Below are positions 1-8,161 of a stretch of DNA of 64,000 nt, one piece after another. The notes beneath the pieces are model-generated. The model was not told the origin of the DNA, searched no databases, and was given only the letters and a program-made list of their open reading frames with translations. The position numbers and the translations under genes were made by a program. Positions within the stretch are counted from its first letter, which is position 1; the number at the start of each line of letters is the position of its first letter. Origin of the DNA: Azospirillum oleiclasticum (GTDB lineage: Bacteria; Pseudomonadota; Alphaproteobacteria; Azospirillales; Azospirillaceae); contig NZ_JABFFR010000010.1 in NCBI RefSeq assembly GCF_013423485.1, positions 1-64,000 of the forward strand. The letters are read 5' to 3'.

Positions 1-136
1 GGGCAGCAGCCCGAGCAGGCGAAGTCCCCGTGTTTCAATCCGCTCCCGAACGCGGATGGCCTCTGAACGGGCAGCAGCCCGAGCAGGCGAAGTCCCCGTG
101 TTTCAATCCGCTCCCGAACGCGGATGGCCTCTGAAC
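1..136 (-). CRISPR. End of a type III CRISPR array (two 37-nt repeats, two identical 31-nt spacers)
   Basis: Two perfect 68-bp units lie head to tail: spacers at 1-31 and 69-99, repeats at 32-68 and 100-136. The repeat reads GTTTCAATCCGC at its left end and CTCTGAAC at its right end. Inside it, ATCCGC and GCGGAT form a hairpin around an 8-nt loop. Read on the minus strand the repeat ends in ATTGAAAC, the usual 8-nt 5' tag of type III crRNAs, so I infer transcription leftward with the leader on the right. The array continues outside the window. The two spacers are identical. Confidence 0.9.
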
Positions 137-444
137 AGTGCTGTTGCCATGCGGTTGATGCAACAGGGAAATTCGGCACGCTTTCCACGTACCCTGTGGA
201 TGGAATCGGCCACGGCGGCAAAACAGGGTTAACCGGCGGCAACAAACCATCGAATACCACAACAATATCAATATGATGACCATGCCTCCACAGCTCATTC
301 GACACAAACCCCAAGCCGCACGGCCGCGCCGCGCAACATCCCTGCGCGCCGGTGTCGCGCGGCGGGGGCTCGTCGGGGTGGTGGAAAACGGGTAGAAGAT
401 GGTGACGACTCGCCTTCCGCGGCACATTCCACGGCCCCACACCC
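137..444 (-). promoter_or_regulatory. CRISPR leader and array promoter region; also upstream of cas6
   Basis: This 308-bp stretch holds no convincing gene. It begins directly after the last repeat and is richer in A/T than its surroundings, especially about 215-290, as expected for a leader driving the array leftward. A 7-bp inverted repeat (CTGTTGC at 141-147, GCAACAG at 160-166) abuts the array; it has no T-run, so it is more likely a leader element than a terminator. cas6 begins at 445 in the opposite direction, and no clear Shine-Dalgarno sequence precedes its ATG. Confidence 0.55.
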
Positions 445-1434
445 ATGCACGACCTCCCCGCCCCTTCCCCGCTCGCCCGACGGCTGCTGGAACCGGCGGG
501 GTGGGTGTCGTTGGAGGGGTTGGCGGCGGGGTGGTTCCAGCAGACGGTGGTGGTGCGGGCGGCGGAGGCGGCGGGGCTGGCGGCGGACACCGCCTTTCCC
601 GGGCGGGTGCGCGGGGCGCTGGAGCGGGCGCTGATGGCCGGCGCCTCGGCGGAGGCACTGCGCGGCGAGCCCTGCCCGTGGGATCCGCCCTGCGCTTATG
701 ACGCGCTGGTGCGCGAGCAGGGGAGGATCGCCAGCGGCCTGCCGGTGCCGCGACCGATGGTTCTGCGGGCGGAGGCGGCGGGCCGCGACCTGCTGGTGGA
801 GCTGACCCTGTTCGGCTTCGCATGCGACTGGATGCCGGCGGCGGCGGAGGCGCTGTCGGCCGCGCTCGCCCACGGCATCGCCCCGCCCGTCCGCCGGGCC
901 GGTGCGGCCCCGGTGGTGACCACCCGCGCCGCCCTGGCCGCCCACCGCCCCGGCGCCCCCATGGCCGCACCGGACACGCCCGGCCTGACCCTGACCACCC
1001 GCCGGGTGGAGACGGCGGAGGGGCTGCCGGTGCCCGCCGACGCCACCGCGGTGGAGCTGGAGTTCGTGACGCCCGCATCCTTGCGCGGCGGGGCGGACCT
1101 GCGGCACGGGCTGGCCGGCTTCGTCGGCGCGCTCGCCAACCGGGTCTTCGGCATGGCCCGCTGGCAGGACGCCGGGGTGGAAGCCGACCGCCGCGCCCTG
1201 CTGGCCGCCGCCGACCGCATCGCGGTCGACACCACCGCCCTCACCCACACCACCTGGCGCCGCGGCTCCGCCAAGCAGGACCGCTGGCTGCCCATGGAGG
1301 GCGACCACGGCCCCGTCCTCCTGCAAGGCCCCCTGCACCCCCTCCTCCCCCTGCTGACCATCGGCACCGCGCTGCACGCCGGCGCGCGGACGACCTTCGG
1401 CCAGGGGGCGTACCGGATGCGGGTGGTGGGGTAG
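445..1434 (+). CDS. cas6: CRISPR pre-crRNA endoribonuclease Cas6
   Basis: This 329-residue protein of the RAMP superfamily should cut the repeat transcript at the base of its hairpin to leave crRNAs with an 8-nt tag. Visible family marks are CPWDPPCAYD near residue 75, a C-terminal Cas6 domain from about residue 200, and the closing glycine-rich loop FGQGAYRM near the C-terminus. It lies between the array leader and the effector operon and is convergent with the last effector gene (3-bp gap), so it has its own promoter. The ATG at 445 lacks an obvious ribosome binding site, so the exact start is less certain than the family. Confidence 0.88.
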   Translation: MHDLPAPSPLARRLLEPAGWVSLEGLAAGWFQQTVVVRAAEAAGLAADTAFPGRVRGALERALMAGASAEALRGEPCPWDPPCAYDALVREQGRIASGLPVPRPMVLRAEAAGRDLLVELTLFGFACDWMPAAAEALSAALAHGIAPPVRRAGAAPVVTTRAALAAHRPGAPMAAPDTPGLTLTTRRVETAEGLPVPADATAVELEFVTPASLRGGADLRHGLAGFVGALANRVFGMARWQDAGVEADRRALLAAADRIAVDTTALTHTTWRRGSAKQDRWLPMEGDHGPVLLQGPLHPLLPLLTIGTALHAGARTTFGQGAYRMRVVG

Positions 1435-1437
1435 GGT

Positions 1438-3750
1438 TCAGAGAAGCTTCACGTCGGCACGCGGCACCTCGAGCCGTTCGTCGTCGTCTTCGTACCGGAT
1501 GACGAGTGTGTCACCCCTTTCCTCCAAAACGATCACCGTCTCGCGGAAATACACCCCCGTCCTCCTCCCCGCCTTCGCCGGCCCCGCCCCCGGCTTCCCC
1601 GGCGCCGGCCTGACCGCGGCCACCACGCCGCCGCGCGGCTCCGCCGCTTCGCCCGGGGGGTAGGCGGGGAGGATCAGGCGGTGATTGGTGTTCTTGACCT
1701 TCTGGAAGGTCTTGGGGTCGGCCATCTGGGCCAGACCGCCCTTGGCGGCCACGGCGTCGCCCTTGGCGGGGTCGGCGGTCGCCAGCAGGCTGCGGATCTG
1801 GTCGCTGTCCTGCCAGCGGGCGTTCACGCCCTCCTTGCGCAGCCAGCCGTCCATGTGGGCGGCGAACTCGTCGCGGCACGCCTCCAGCAGGCGGAGTGCG
1901 GCGTCGCCGTCGTGCGCGGTGCCGGTGGCGTTGTCCTCCAGAAGGCTGGCGCCGTATTCGGGGTCGGCGCCCTGGGGCAGCAGGCGGATTTCCACGGCGC
2001 CGAAGCCGAAGGGGCGGGCCATGCCAAGCGCGTGGCAGAGGCCGGCCCGGCCGCCGAAGGTCAGCGCCCAGACGATGGCGCCCAGCTCCACCCGGCGCAG
2101 GTTGTGCACGTCGACCGGCGCGTGGAACACGCTGCCGCTGCCGGCGGGGGTGAAGCCGGTGGCGATCTTGCGGTTGGGATCCTCCCGGCTGCCGACCTTG
2201 CGGGCGTCCGGGTCGGGCGGCGGAACGCGGGTGCGCGAGGTGACGGGGTAGCGTTTCCAGCCGCGGAGCTTGGCCTCCGGGTTGGTCCAGGTGTGGTAGG
2301 CGCCGTAGGGGCGGTCCTTCTGGCCGTCGTCGTACAGCGCCAGCCGCACCCGTGCCGGGCCGGGCGCGGGGTCGCGCTCGGGCTGGGCGAGGTAGGCGGG
2401 GTAGAAGGCGGGCTTCGGCCCGATCAGCACCAGCTCGACCGGCCGCTCCTCCTGCGGATCGCCGGGGGTGACGCGGCGGCCGTGGCCGATGCGCACGCGG
2501 CCCTTCAGCCCGGCCGGGCGCTGGTCCTTGCCGGCGCGGTCGGCGGCGAAGCCGAACACGCACTCCGCCAGATCGGGCCGCTCGTCGCGGTGGCGGGGGG
2601 AGGCGTTCCACGCCGCGTCCAGGCTGGTGCCCGTCCCGGCCAGCCGGAACATCATGGCGAGGCCCATGGCCTTGAAGGGGCTGTCGGCCGCCTTCTGCTC
2701 GTCCGCCGTCTCCGCCTCCAGCCAGAAGACGGGGACGCGGCCGCCGGCGGTGAACAGCTCCTTGCGCCAGTGTGCCCATTCCTTGTTGGGGGCGCCGGTC
2801 ACGGGGTCGCGGTGCGCCCACTCGAAATCCTCGCGCACCGCGTCGGGCACCGGCAGCGGCTCGGGGGCGGGGCTGTGGAACAGGAACTCCTTGGTCTTGG
2901 TGCCCTTGTCGCCTCGGCGGGCGGGCTGGCCGGTGAAGACCAGGGTGCCCGTTACCCCGTCGGGCGAACCGAGCTCCGCCGCGCGCGACAGGTGGCGGCC
3001 CTTGGCGTAGGCGCCCTCGGCCGTCCAGGGACCGGGGCGGAAGCGCAGCTCCCGCGGCAGGCGCCACGCCTTGTACTTCTCGACCGCCCCCTGACGGTCG
3101 CCGAGGTTGATGCCGCCGGCACCGCGGCGCCGGTGCAGCGCCTCCAGCTCCTCCTGCAACACCACCGACCAGTCGCAGGGGGTGAGGCGCCAGGTGCCGT
3201 CCTTGGGGTCCACGCTCAGCCAGCCCGCCTTGGACTTGGCGTGCAGCCCGTGGTCGATGGCGGTGAAGTGGCTGACGTAATCCTTCGGGTTCTGCAGATC
3301 CCGGAAGGAGAAGCGCAGCGGGTCGATGCGCGGCCCCATCTTGCCGAAGGACGCGATCTCCACCACCGAGGCGATCAGCCCGCGCAGGCTGGATCCCGGG
3401 ATCGCCGGCTCCCCGTCGATCTCGAAGCGGCGGCGGTCGGGGGCGCGCTCGTTGCTCTTGCGGTCGCGGCGGACGGCGCGCGTCTCCTCCGGGTCGCCGC
3501 CGCCGATGAAGAGCGGCGTGCGCGCCGTCACCTCGATCCAGAAACGGCCGCAGAACCCGTCCTCGAACGGGATCTCGTGCGACACGCGGTCGTGCCAGTC
3601 CGGCAGATACACCCGCTCGTTGATCGGCACGAAGGCGTAGGGTGCGGTGAGGCGCAGATCCTCCGCCGGGCGGGAGGAGGCCGGGGCCGGAGGGCCACCA
3701 CGGCGCGGCGGCTGCGGAGCGCGGGAGGGGCCGCGATAGGGTGCGGGCAT
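1438..3750 (-). CDS. Type III-D RAMP protein, Cas7-insertion subunit (TIGR03986-like)
   Basis: This 770-residue RAMP-superfamily protein opens with a Pro/Arg-rich tail (1-30), then APYAFVPINERVYLPDWHD and a Cas7-type core: TPLFIGGGD near 80, then PAIPGSSLRGLIASVVEIAS near 115-135. These match the large CRISPR family I know as TIGR03986. A long middle section interrupts the fold before the glycine-rich segment GMARPFGFGAVEI near residue 580, consistent with a Cas7 carrying a big insertion. The last 90 residues look like a small beta domain. It is the last gene of the effector operon, 4 bp after csx19, whose 3' end supplies its GGAG ribosome binding site. By analogy with the Synechocystis III-Dv complex it caps the crRNA-binding backbone. 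The catalytic state of its Cas7 core cannot be judged by eye. Confidence 0.85.
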   Translation of the reverse strand: MPAPYRGPSRAPQPPRRGGPPAPASSRPAEDLRLTAPYAFVPINERVYLPDWHDRVSHEIPFEDGFCGRFWIEVTARTPLFIGGGDPEETRAVRRDRKSNERAPDRRRFEIDGEPAIPGSSLRGLIASVVEIASFGKMGPRIDPLRFSFRDLQNPKDYVSHFTAIDHGLHAKSKAGWLSVDPKDGTWRLTPCDWSVVLQEELEALHRRRGAGGINLGDRQGAVEKYKAWRLPRELRFRPGPWTAEGAYAKGRHLSRAAELGSPDGVTGTLVFTGQPARRGDKGTKTKEFLFHSPAPEPLPVPDAVREDFEWAHRDPVTGAPNKEWAHWRKELFTAGGRVPVFWLEAETADEQKAADSPFKAMGLAMMFRLAGTGTSLDAAWNASPRHRDERPDLAECVFGFAADRAGKDQRPAGLKGRVRIGHGRRVTPGDPQEERPVELVLIGPKPAFYPAYLAQPERDPAPGPARVRLALYDDGQKDRPYGAYHTWTNPEAKLRGWKRYPVTSRTRVPPPDPDARKVGSREDPNRKIATGFTPAGSGSVFHAPVDVHNLRRVELGAIVWALTFGGRAGLCHALGMARPFGFGAVEIRLLPQGADPEYGASLLEDNATGTAHDGDAALRLLEACRDEFAAHMDGWLRKEGVNARWQDSDQIRSLLATADPAKGDAVAAKGGLAQMADPKTFQKVKNTNHRLILPAYPPGEAAEPRGGVVAAVRPAPGKPGAGPAKAGRRTGVYFRETVIVLEERGDTLVIRYEDDDERLEVPRADVKLL

Positions 3751-3754
3751 GGCC

Positions 3755-4240
3755 TTACTCCTTCCCCGTCGTCGCGACGAAACCGGTGAAGCGCGACGCC
3801 ACGGGGCGGTAGCGGTCGCCGTCTTGCCGCCAATAGACGGTGTAGCGCAGCCTCAAATCCTTCAGGACGGACAGGTATTCGACATCGCGGGCGAGGAAGG
3901 CATCGCCGCCGGCGTGCTCGACCGCCTCGACGCACAGCCAGCGGTCGCCGTCCAGGTGGCGCAGGCTGACGCTGCGGCCGTCCGCCATCAGCAGTTCGGC
4001 GGCCAGGATCGGGCTGGTGCCTTGCTCCGGCGTCCAGCCACCGTCCCGGTACAGCGCATTGCGGTCGGTACGGCTGACCCAGCCGGACGGCCCGGCGAAG
4101 CCGGTGACCTTGTCGTCCGCCGCCTTGTGGTCGATGTGCGTGGGCGTGAAGGTGCAGCGCACGGAGCGCCACGCGGTCGCCGGCAACCCGTTGGCGCGAA
4201 GGAAGTCCTGAAGCACCCGCAAATCGTCGCTGTCGGTCAC
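3755..4240 (-). CDS. csx19: Type III-D CRISPR protein Csx19 (TIGR03984-like)
   Basis: A 161-residue protein with no nuclease or CARF motif that I can see. It is rich in Trp, Arg and beta-forming residues (for example RWLCVEAVEH and RYTVYWRQDG). Size and position, between the double-Cas7 gene and the Cas7-insertion gene, are those of csx19 in type III-D loci, where it is a structural subunit of the effector complex. Its ATG overlaps the stop of the upstream gene by 4 bp (ATGA), so it is translationally coupled. The name rests mainly on locus architecture and size; sequence similarity by eye is modest. Confidence 0.7.
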   Translation of the reverse strand: MTDSDDLRVLQDFLRANGLPATAWRSVRCTFTPTHIDHKAADDKVTGFAGPSGWVSRTDRNALYRDGGWTPEQGTSPILAAELLMADGRSVSLRHLDGDRWLCVEAVEHAGGDAFLARDVEYLSVLKDLRLRYTVYWRQDGDRYRPVASRFTGFVATTGKE

Positions 4241-5820
4241 GCCCCGCCTCCCTCGCCCAGCGCCGCCAGCCGGGCGCGCAAGCCGTCCGCCAACTCCCCC
4301 TCCCCCTCGACGCGCAGGCCGGTGCAGCCGAAGCGGCCGTTGCCGCGGCTGGAGCCGGCGCCGAAGAACAGCCGGCCGCGCCGCAGATCCACCAGCGTGG
4401 CGGCCAGCGCGTCCAGCGCCTCGGCCTCCCGCGCCAGGGACTCCGCTTCGTCGTCCGGATCGGCTTCCTTCGGGCGCGGCATCAGGGTCATCCGGTATTC
4501 GTCCAGCCGCGGGCCGGGCTCCAGCACCCGTTCGCTGAACAGCCGGCCGCGGCGGGCACCGCCGGTGAAGCGGTCCTGCGACACATGGAAGACGCCGGCC
4601 GAGCGCACCGCGCCATCGGTGAGGAACAGGTCGTCGAGCAGCAACCGGCCGGCGCGCCCCTCCCCGTCCTTGTTCTTGACCCGCCCGAACAGCGCCAGCA
4701 CCGCCGGATTCTCCGCGCCCGTCACCGTCGGCGAATCCGGCCCGTCCCTTTCGGTGGCCCAGGCGACGGCGCCGCGCCGCGCCGCCAGCAGGTTGCGGTG
4801 CCAGGACAGCCGGTGGGCCAGCGCCCCCTTGATGCCGGAGGCCGGAACGACATGCACGGGCTGCGCCGTGACCCTCCCGGCCCAGCCGCCGGACCGGGCG
4901 GGCTCCCAGGTCACCAGCTGCTCGGCGACCGGCGCGAAATCCTCGCCCGTCTCCGCAACGCCACCGCCGAACAGCCAGCGGTCGCGGGGCCCGAAGCCCT
5001 CCAGCACGATGGCGACGGAACCGGAGGGGATCACCGGCGCCGGCAGGTCGGCGGCCCCGAGCCGCCCCGGATCGCCGAGATCGACCGGCAGGGCGGAAAA
5101 GCCGTCGAACTGCGCCTCGTCCCGCAGGTCGAAGGCGCCCCGCCGCACCGCCACCACCGCGAAGGCGCCATGGCCGCGCCGCGTGCCGGCCCCCAGCCGC
5201 AGGCCGGGCCAGGACAGCAGGCCGAGCAGCCTGTCCATCACGGACTCATCCTCCGCCGTCCCGGACAGCACCAGCTCGACGGTGAAGCGGTGGCCGGCGG
5301 CGACCAGCGTCTCCTCGAACTTGCCGCGATCGGCGGGGCCGCCGCGGTGGTCGATGCGCACATGGTCGCGCAGCACCCCGGCCCGCGCGTTCTCCAGCAC
5401 GGGGTCCTCGGCAATGGGGCCATAGGGGTCGCGCAGCCCGTCCACCGGGCGGTCGTCTGCACCGTGGATCGCCGCCCACGAGACGGCCAGGCGCGAGCCG
5501 AACCCGGCGTCGCGGTCCTTCGCCGCCGCGGTCCCGAACAGATGCTCCACCATTTTCAGGGAAACGGTCTTCTGTGAATCGGGGTCCCACCGCTCGACCG
5601 TCCCGTCTCCCAGAGCCGCCGCCGCGGCGTGGCGGAGAACGCCGGCGATGCTGGTGCCGGGGATGGCGGGCAGGCCGTTGGCGTCGGTGACGAACACGCT
5701 GTCGGAGAACAGGTCGCCGCGCCCACTGCGCACCGCGAAGGGCGTCAGGAACCGGATGGTCACCCGCGCCACGTGGCGCACCGGCCAGGAGCTGCGGGGG
5801 CTGGTCGGATCAGCGGACAT
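4237..5820 (-). CDS. Cas7-2x: double Cas7 (Csm3-like) RAMP protein
   Basis: This 527-residue protein carries two RAMP domains in tandem. The first, about 16-245, has LPAIPGTSIAGVLRH and the glycine loop RLGAGTRRGHGAF. The second, about 265-520, has VPASGIKGALAHRLSWH, FHVSQDRFTGGARRGRL and the loop FFGAGSSRGNGRFG. In Csm3-type subunits an Asp just before the PG(S/T)S motif cleaves target RNA every six nucleotides; here D36 or D40 in domain 1 is the natural candidate, and the ETGED stretch near residue 300 is a possible counterpart in domain 2. It overlaps the upstream fusion gene by 11 bp and the downstream csx19 by 4 bp, as expected for an operon making a fixed-stoichiometry complex. Confidence 0.85.
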   Translation of the reverse strand: MSADPTSPRSSWPVRHVARVTIRFLTPFAVRSGRGDLFSDSVFVTDANGLPAIPGTSIAGVLRHAAAAALGDGTVERWDPDSQKTVSLKMVEHLFGTAAAKDRDAGFGSRLAVSWAAIHGADDRPVDGLRDPYGPIAEDPVLENARAGVLRDHVRIDHRGGPADRGKFEETLVAAGHRFTVELVLSGTAEDESVMDRLLGLLSWPGLRLGAGTRRGHGAFAVVAVRRGAFDLRDEAQFDGFSALPVDLGDPGRLGAADLPAPVIPSGSVAIVLEGFGPRDRWLFGGGVAETGEDFAPVAEQLVTWEPARSGGWAGRVTAQPVHVVPASGIKGALAHRLSWHRNLLAARRGAVAWATERDGPDSPTVTGAENPAVLALFGRVKNKDGEGRAGRLLLDDLFLTDGAVRSAGVFHVSQDRFTGGARRGRLFSERVLEPGPRLDEYRMTLMPRPKEADPDDEAESLAREAEALDALAATLVDLRRGRLFFGAGSSRGNGRFGCTGLRVEGEGELADGLRARLAALGEGGGA

Positions 5821-8161
5821 CGGCGGCCTCCTTCCCCTTCGGCCGATCGGCGGGGACGCGCCCCTGCGCCAGCAGGCGCGGCATGCGCTGGGCGAGCGCC
5901 GTCAGCACCATGCGGCCCAGCTCGAAAACCAGGGGCTGCCCGGCGGGATCGGCCCCGGCCGGGTCCGCCAGCCTGGCGTCGGCCAGCCAGCGGTGCAGCG
6001 TCTTCGGCTCGATCAGGTCACCCAGCAGGTCGGCGAAGCTCGTCCGTCCGAAGCCGCCCCCGCGCACGTCGAAGGGGCAGTCCAACGACCAGCGCGCCGC
6101 GGCGACGCCGCTGCTGCACACGCCGTGGTCGCGGTCGAACAGGATGGACCTCAACTCCTCAAGGGTGCGGGCGTGGGCGACCGACTGCCGGATGGTGCCC
6201 CATTGCGCGCGCGACGGCCCGCCCAGCGCGTCGGGGCGCAGTCTCGCCTCCTTCTCCGCATGGGCGTAGAGCGCCTGGAAATACCGCTCGTAGTCCTGCG
6301 CGTGCTCGTTGGCGAGCGGCGGCAGCGTCCGCTCCGCAAAGCGGCGGTCGAGCCAGCGCCCCTCCGCCGTGCCGTCGAGGGCGGCGTCGTCGCCGGCCAC
6401 CGCCAGCCGTTCCGCGGCACCCTCCGTCACCGTCCATGCCGCCCGCACCCCGACGAAGGGCGGGTTCACGAGGATGCGCCCCAGCCCATCCTGCCGGTGC
6501 AGCCCCACCCCTTCGCGCGCGCGGCGTTCGACCTCGGCGGGATCGGCCGAAGGCCCATCCTTGCAGCGTTTGAACACCAGCACCGACCCGGCGACGATCA
6601 CCTGCCGCTCCAGGTCGAAGGCGCGGCGGTGGCCGTTGACCGGGGCGTAGCCGCGCACCCGCAGGAAGCTGCGCTTGCGGTCCAGCGACCAATCCTTCGC
6701 GGGGAGCCCGAAATCCACCGGCCGGGGCTCGGTGACCGGTGTACCGGTCGCCTCGTCGATCAACGCGGTGTCGCTCAGCAGATAGACCACCACCGGCCCG
6801 CCGGGATCGACGGCGCCCGAAAGCGGCAGGCCGGGCGGTCGATCGATCGGGCGGATCCGGGCGCGCCCGAACTCCGCGGTGCGGGACTTGCCGATGCGGA
6901 TGTCCGCCGCGGTCAGCCGCTCCACCACCTTCGCCCGCACGGCCTCCGGCACGCCCGCCATGGTCAGGACGAACCAGAAGGATTGCCCCGCCGTCAGATA
7001 CTCGAAGCCGAACAGCGCGCCGGAGCGGGCGTAACCGTCACGCTCGCGGTCCATCGCCGTCATGCGGCGGAAGCGCCGGGTCGGCTTGGCCCTCTCCGCC
7101 CCGGCCTCGGTTCCCGACGCAAGCCCGATGAAGCCCTCGCGCATCTGCTTCGGCTGCCCGTTCGGCTCGCCGGCGGAGAGGTCGTGCACCGCGCCCCGCG
7201 CACCGAGCTTCTCCCCGTGCCAGGACAGCGGCACCGGCAGTGCCGCCCGCCCGTCGGCCATCAGCGGGTAGGCGCAGCCGAAGGACACCCGCCCGCTGTG
7301 GAACACGTCCCACGCCGTACCCTCTTTCTGGAACTCCTCATAATGGCGCGCCAGCGCCCCCAGGATCACCGCGCCGGGGATGTGGTCGAGGCAGACGTGC
7401 TGACCAGCGGTGCCGCTGTGGGCGGACAGGATGGTGTCCCCCAGCAGGTCGAGCCGCATCCACACCGTGCCGTCCGCTGCGGCGGCGGGCCGCGTTGCGG
7501 GCGTCTCCGCCACCGCGTCCGGCACCTCCAGAGTCACCCGGACGCGGCCGAGCCCACGGCTGCGGTGCCCGCCCAACCCGCGGATCAGCGGCAGCGCGCG
7601 GGCCAGAACCGCCGGCCAGTCCATCCCGGCCCAGGCGGGCTCGTCGAGCCAGGGCGGCGGTTCGGCCACCGCCACCCGGGCGCGCAGCGTGAGCGGTGCG
7701 GTCACCTCCACCGCGCGCAGCGTCTTGTCCTTGGCCTGCCCCTGGTCGTCGATGGCGGTGGCGTGGAGTGCTTGGAACAGGCCGGCGACGCGGTCCGCCC
7801 CACCGCCTGCCGCGGCGACGGCGCGCCACGCGTCGGGCGGCGTCGCGTTGTCGAACACGGCGTGCCCGATTCGGGTGTTGAACCGCTGGCGGCGGAAGCT
7901 GCCGTCGTCATCGGGTCCCTTGCCCGGCCGGGGCGGCGGAGAGCCGCAGAACCACAGCGGGGCGTCGGGCGGGATGCGCCCGAACTCGGCGGCCTGCTGG
8001 AGCGCCTCGCGCACCAGCCCCTGCACCGCCTTGCCGTGCAGCACCGGCAGGCCGAGGGCGTCGCGCGAGACGGAGGCGTCGATCTGCGCGCTCAGCCCCA
8101 TGCCGGTGCCCACATGCCACCAGGACCGGATGTCGAAGACCAGCACGGCCGTGGTCGTCAT
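5810..8161 (-). CDS. Cas7-Cas5-Cas11 fusion (Csx10-like) of a type III-Dv complex
   Basis: This is a 783-residue fusion. Residues 1-225 form a Cas7 domain (SWWHVGTGMG, PVLHGKAVQGLVREAL, glycine loop GGHRSRGLGRVRV); D28 sits where the target-RNA cleaving Asp is expected. Residues about 236-590 look like a Cas5/Csx10 domain (LDHIPGAVILGALARHY, IGKSRTAEFGRARI, GLHRQDGLGRILV), which would hold the crRNA tag. The last roughly 180 residues are helix-rich and plausibly the Cas11 part. The order matches the Cas7-5-11 subunit of Synechocystis III-Dv. Its ATG overlaps the cas10 stop by 4 bp. The Cas11 assignment is inferred from position and helical character, not from a motif. Confidence 0.83.
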   Translation of the reverse strand: MTTTAVLVFDIRSWWHVGTGMGLSAQIDASVSRDALGLPVLHGKAVQGLVREALQQAAEFGRIPPDAPLWFCGSPPPRPGKGPDDDGSFRRQRFNTRIGHAVFDNATPPDAWRAVAAAGGGADRVAGLFQALHATAIDDQGQAKDKTLRAVEVTAPLTLRARVAVAEPPPWLDEPAWAGMDWPAVLARALPLIRGLGGHRSRGLGRVRVTLEVPDAVAETPATRPAAAADGTVWMRLDLLGDTILSAHSGTAGQHVCLDHIPGAVILGALARHYEEFQKEGTAWDVFHSGRVSFGCAYPLMADGRAALPVPLSWHGEKLGARGAVHDLSAGEPNGQPKQMREGFIGLASGTEAGAERAKPTRRFRRMTAMDRERDGYARSGALFGFEYLTAGQSFWFVLTMAGVPEAVRAKVVERLTAADIRIGKSRTAEFGRARIRPIDRPPGLPLSGAVDPGGPVVVYLLSDTALIDEATGTPVTEPRPVDFGLPAKDWSLDRKRSFLRVRGYAPVNGHRRAFDLERQVIVAGSVLVFKRCKDGPSADPAEVERRAREGVGLHRQDGLGRILVNPPFVGVRAAWTVTEGAAERLAVAGDDAALDGTAEGRWLDRRFAERTLPPLANEHAQDYERYFQALYAHAEKEARLRPDALGGPSRAQWGTIRQSVAHARTLEELRSILFDRDHGVCSSGVAAARWSLDCPFDVRGGGFGRTSFADLLGDLIEPKTLHRWLADARLADPAGADPAGQPLVFELGRMVLTALAQRMPRLLAQGRVPADRPKGKEAADVR

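Noticed and set aside
141..166. Inverted repeat as a terminator of the CRISPR array
   Set aside because: No T-run follows, and the tag orientation indicates transcription in the opposite direction.
1681..3789. Very long rightward frames opposite cas7-insertion, and similar ones opposite cas7-5-11, glmM, bcsB and bcsA
   Set aside because: Antisense frames of GC-rich genes: rich in Arg, Gly, Ala and Pro, with no domains, while the opposite strand carries clear family motifs.
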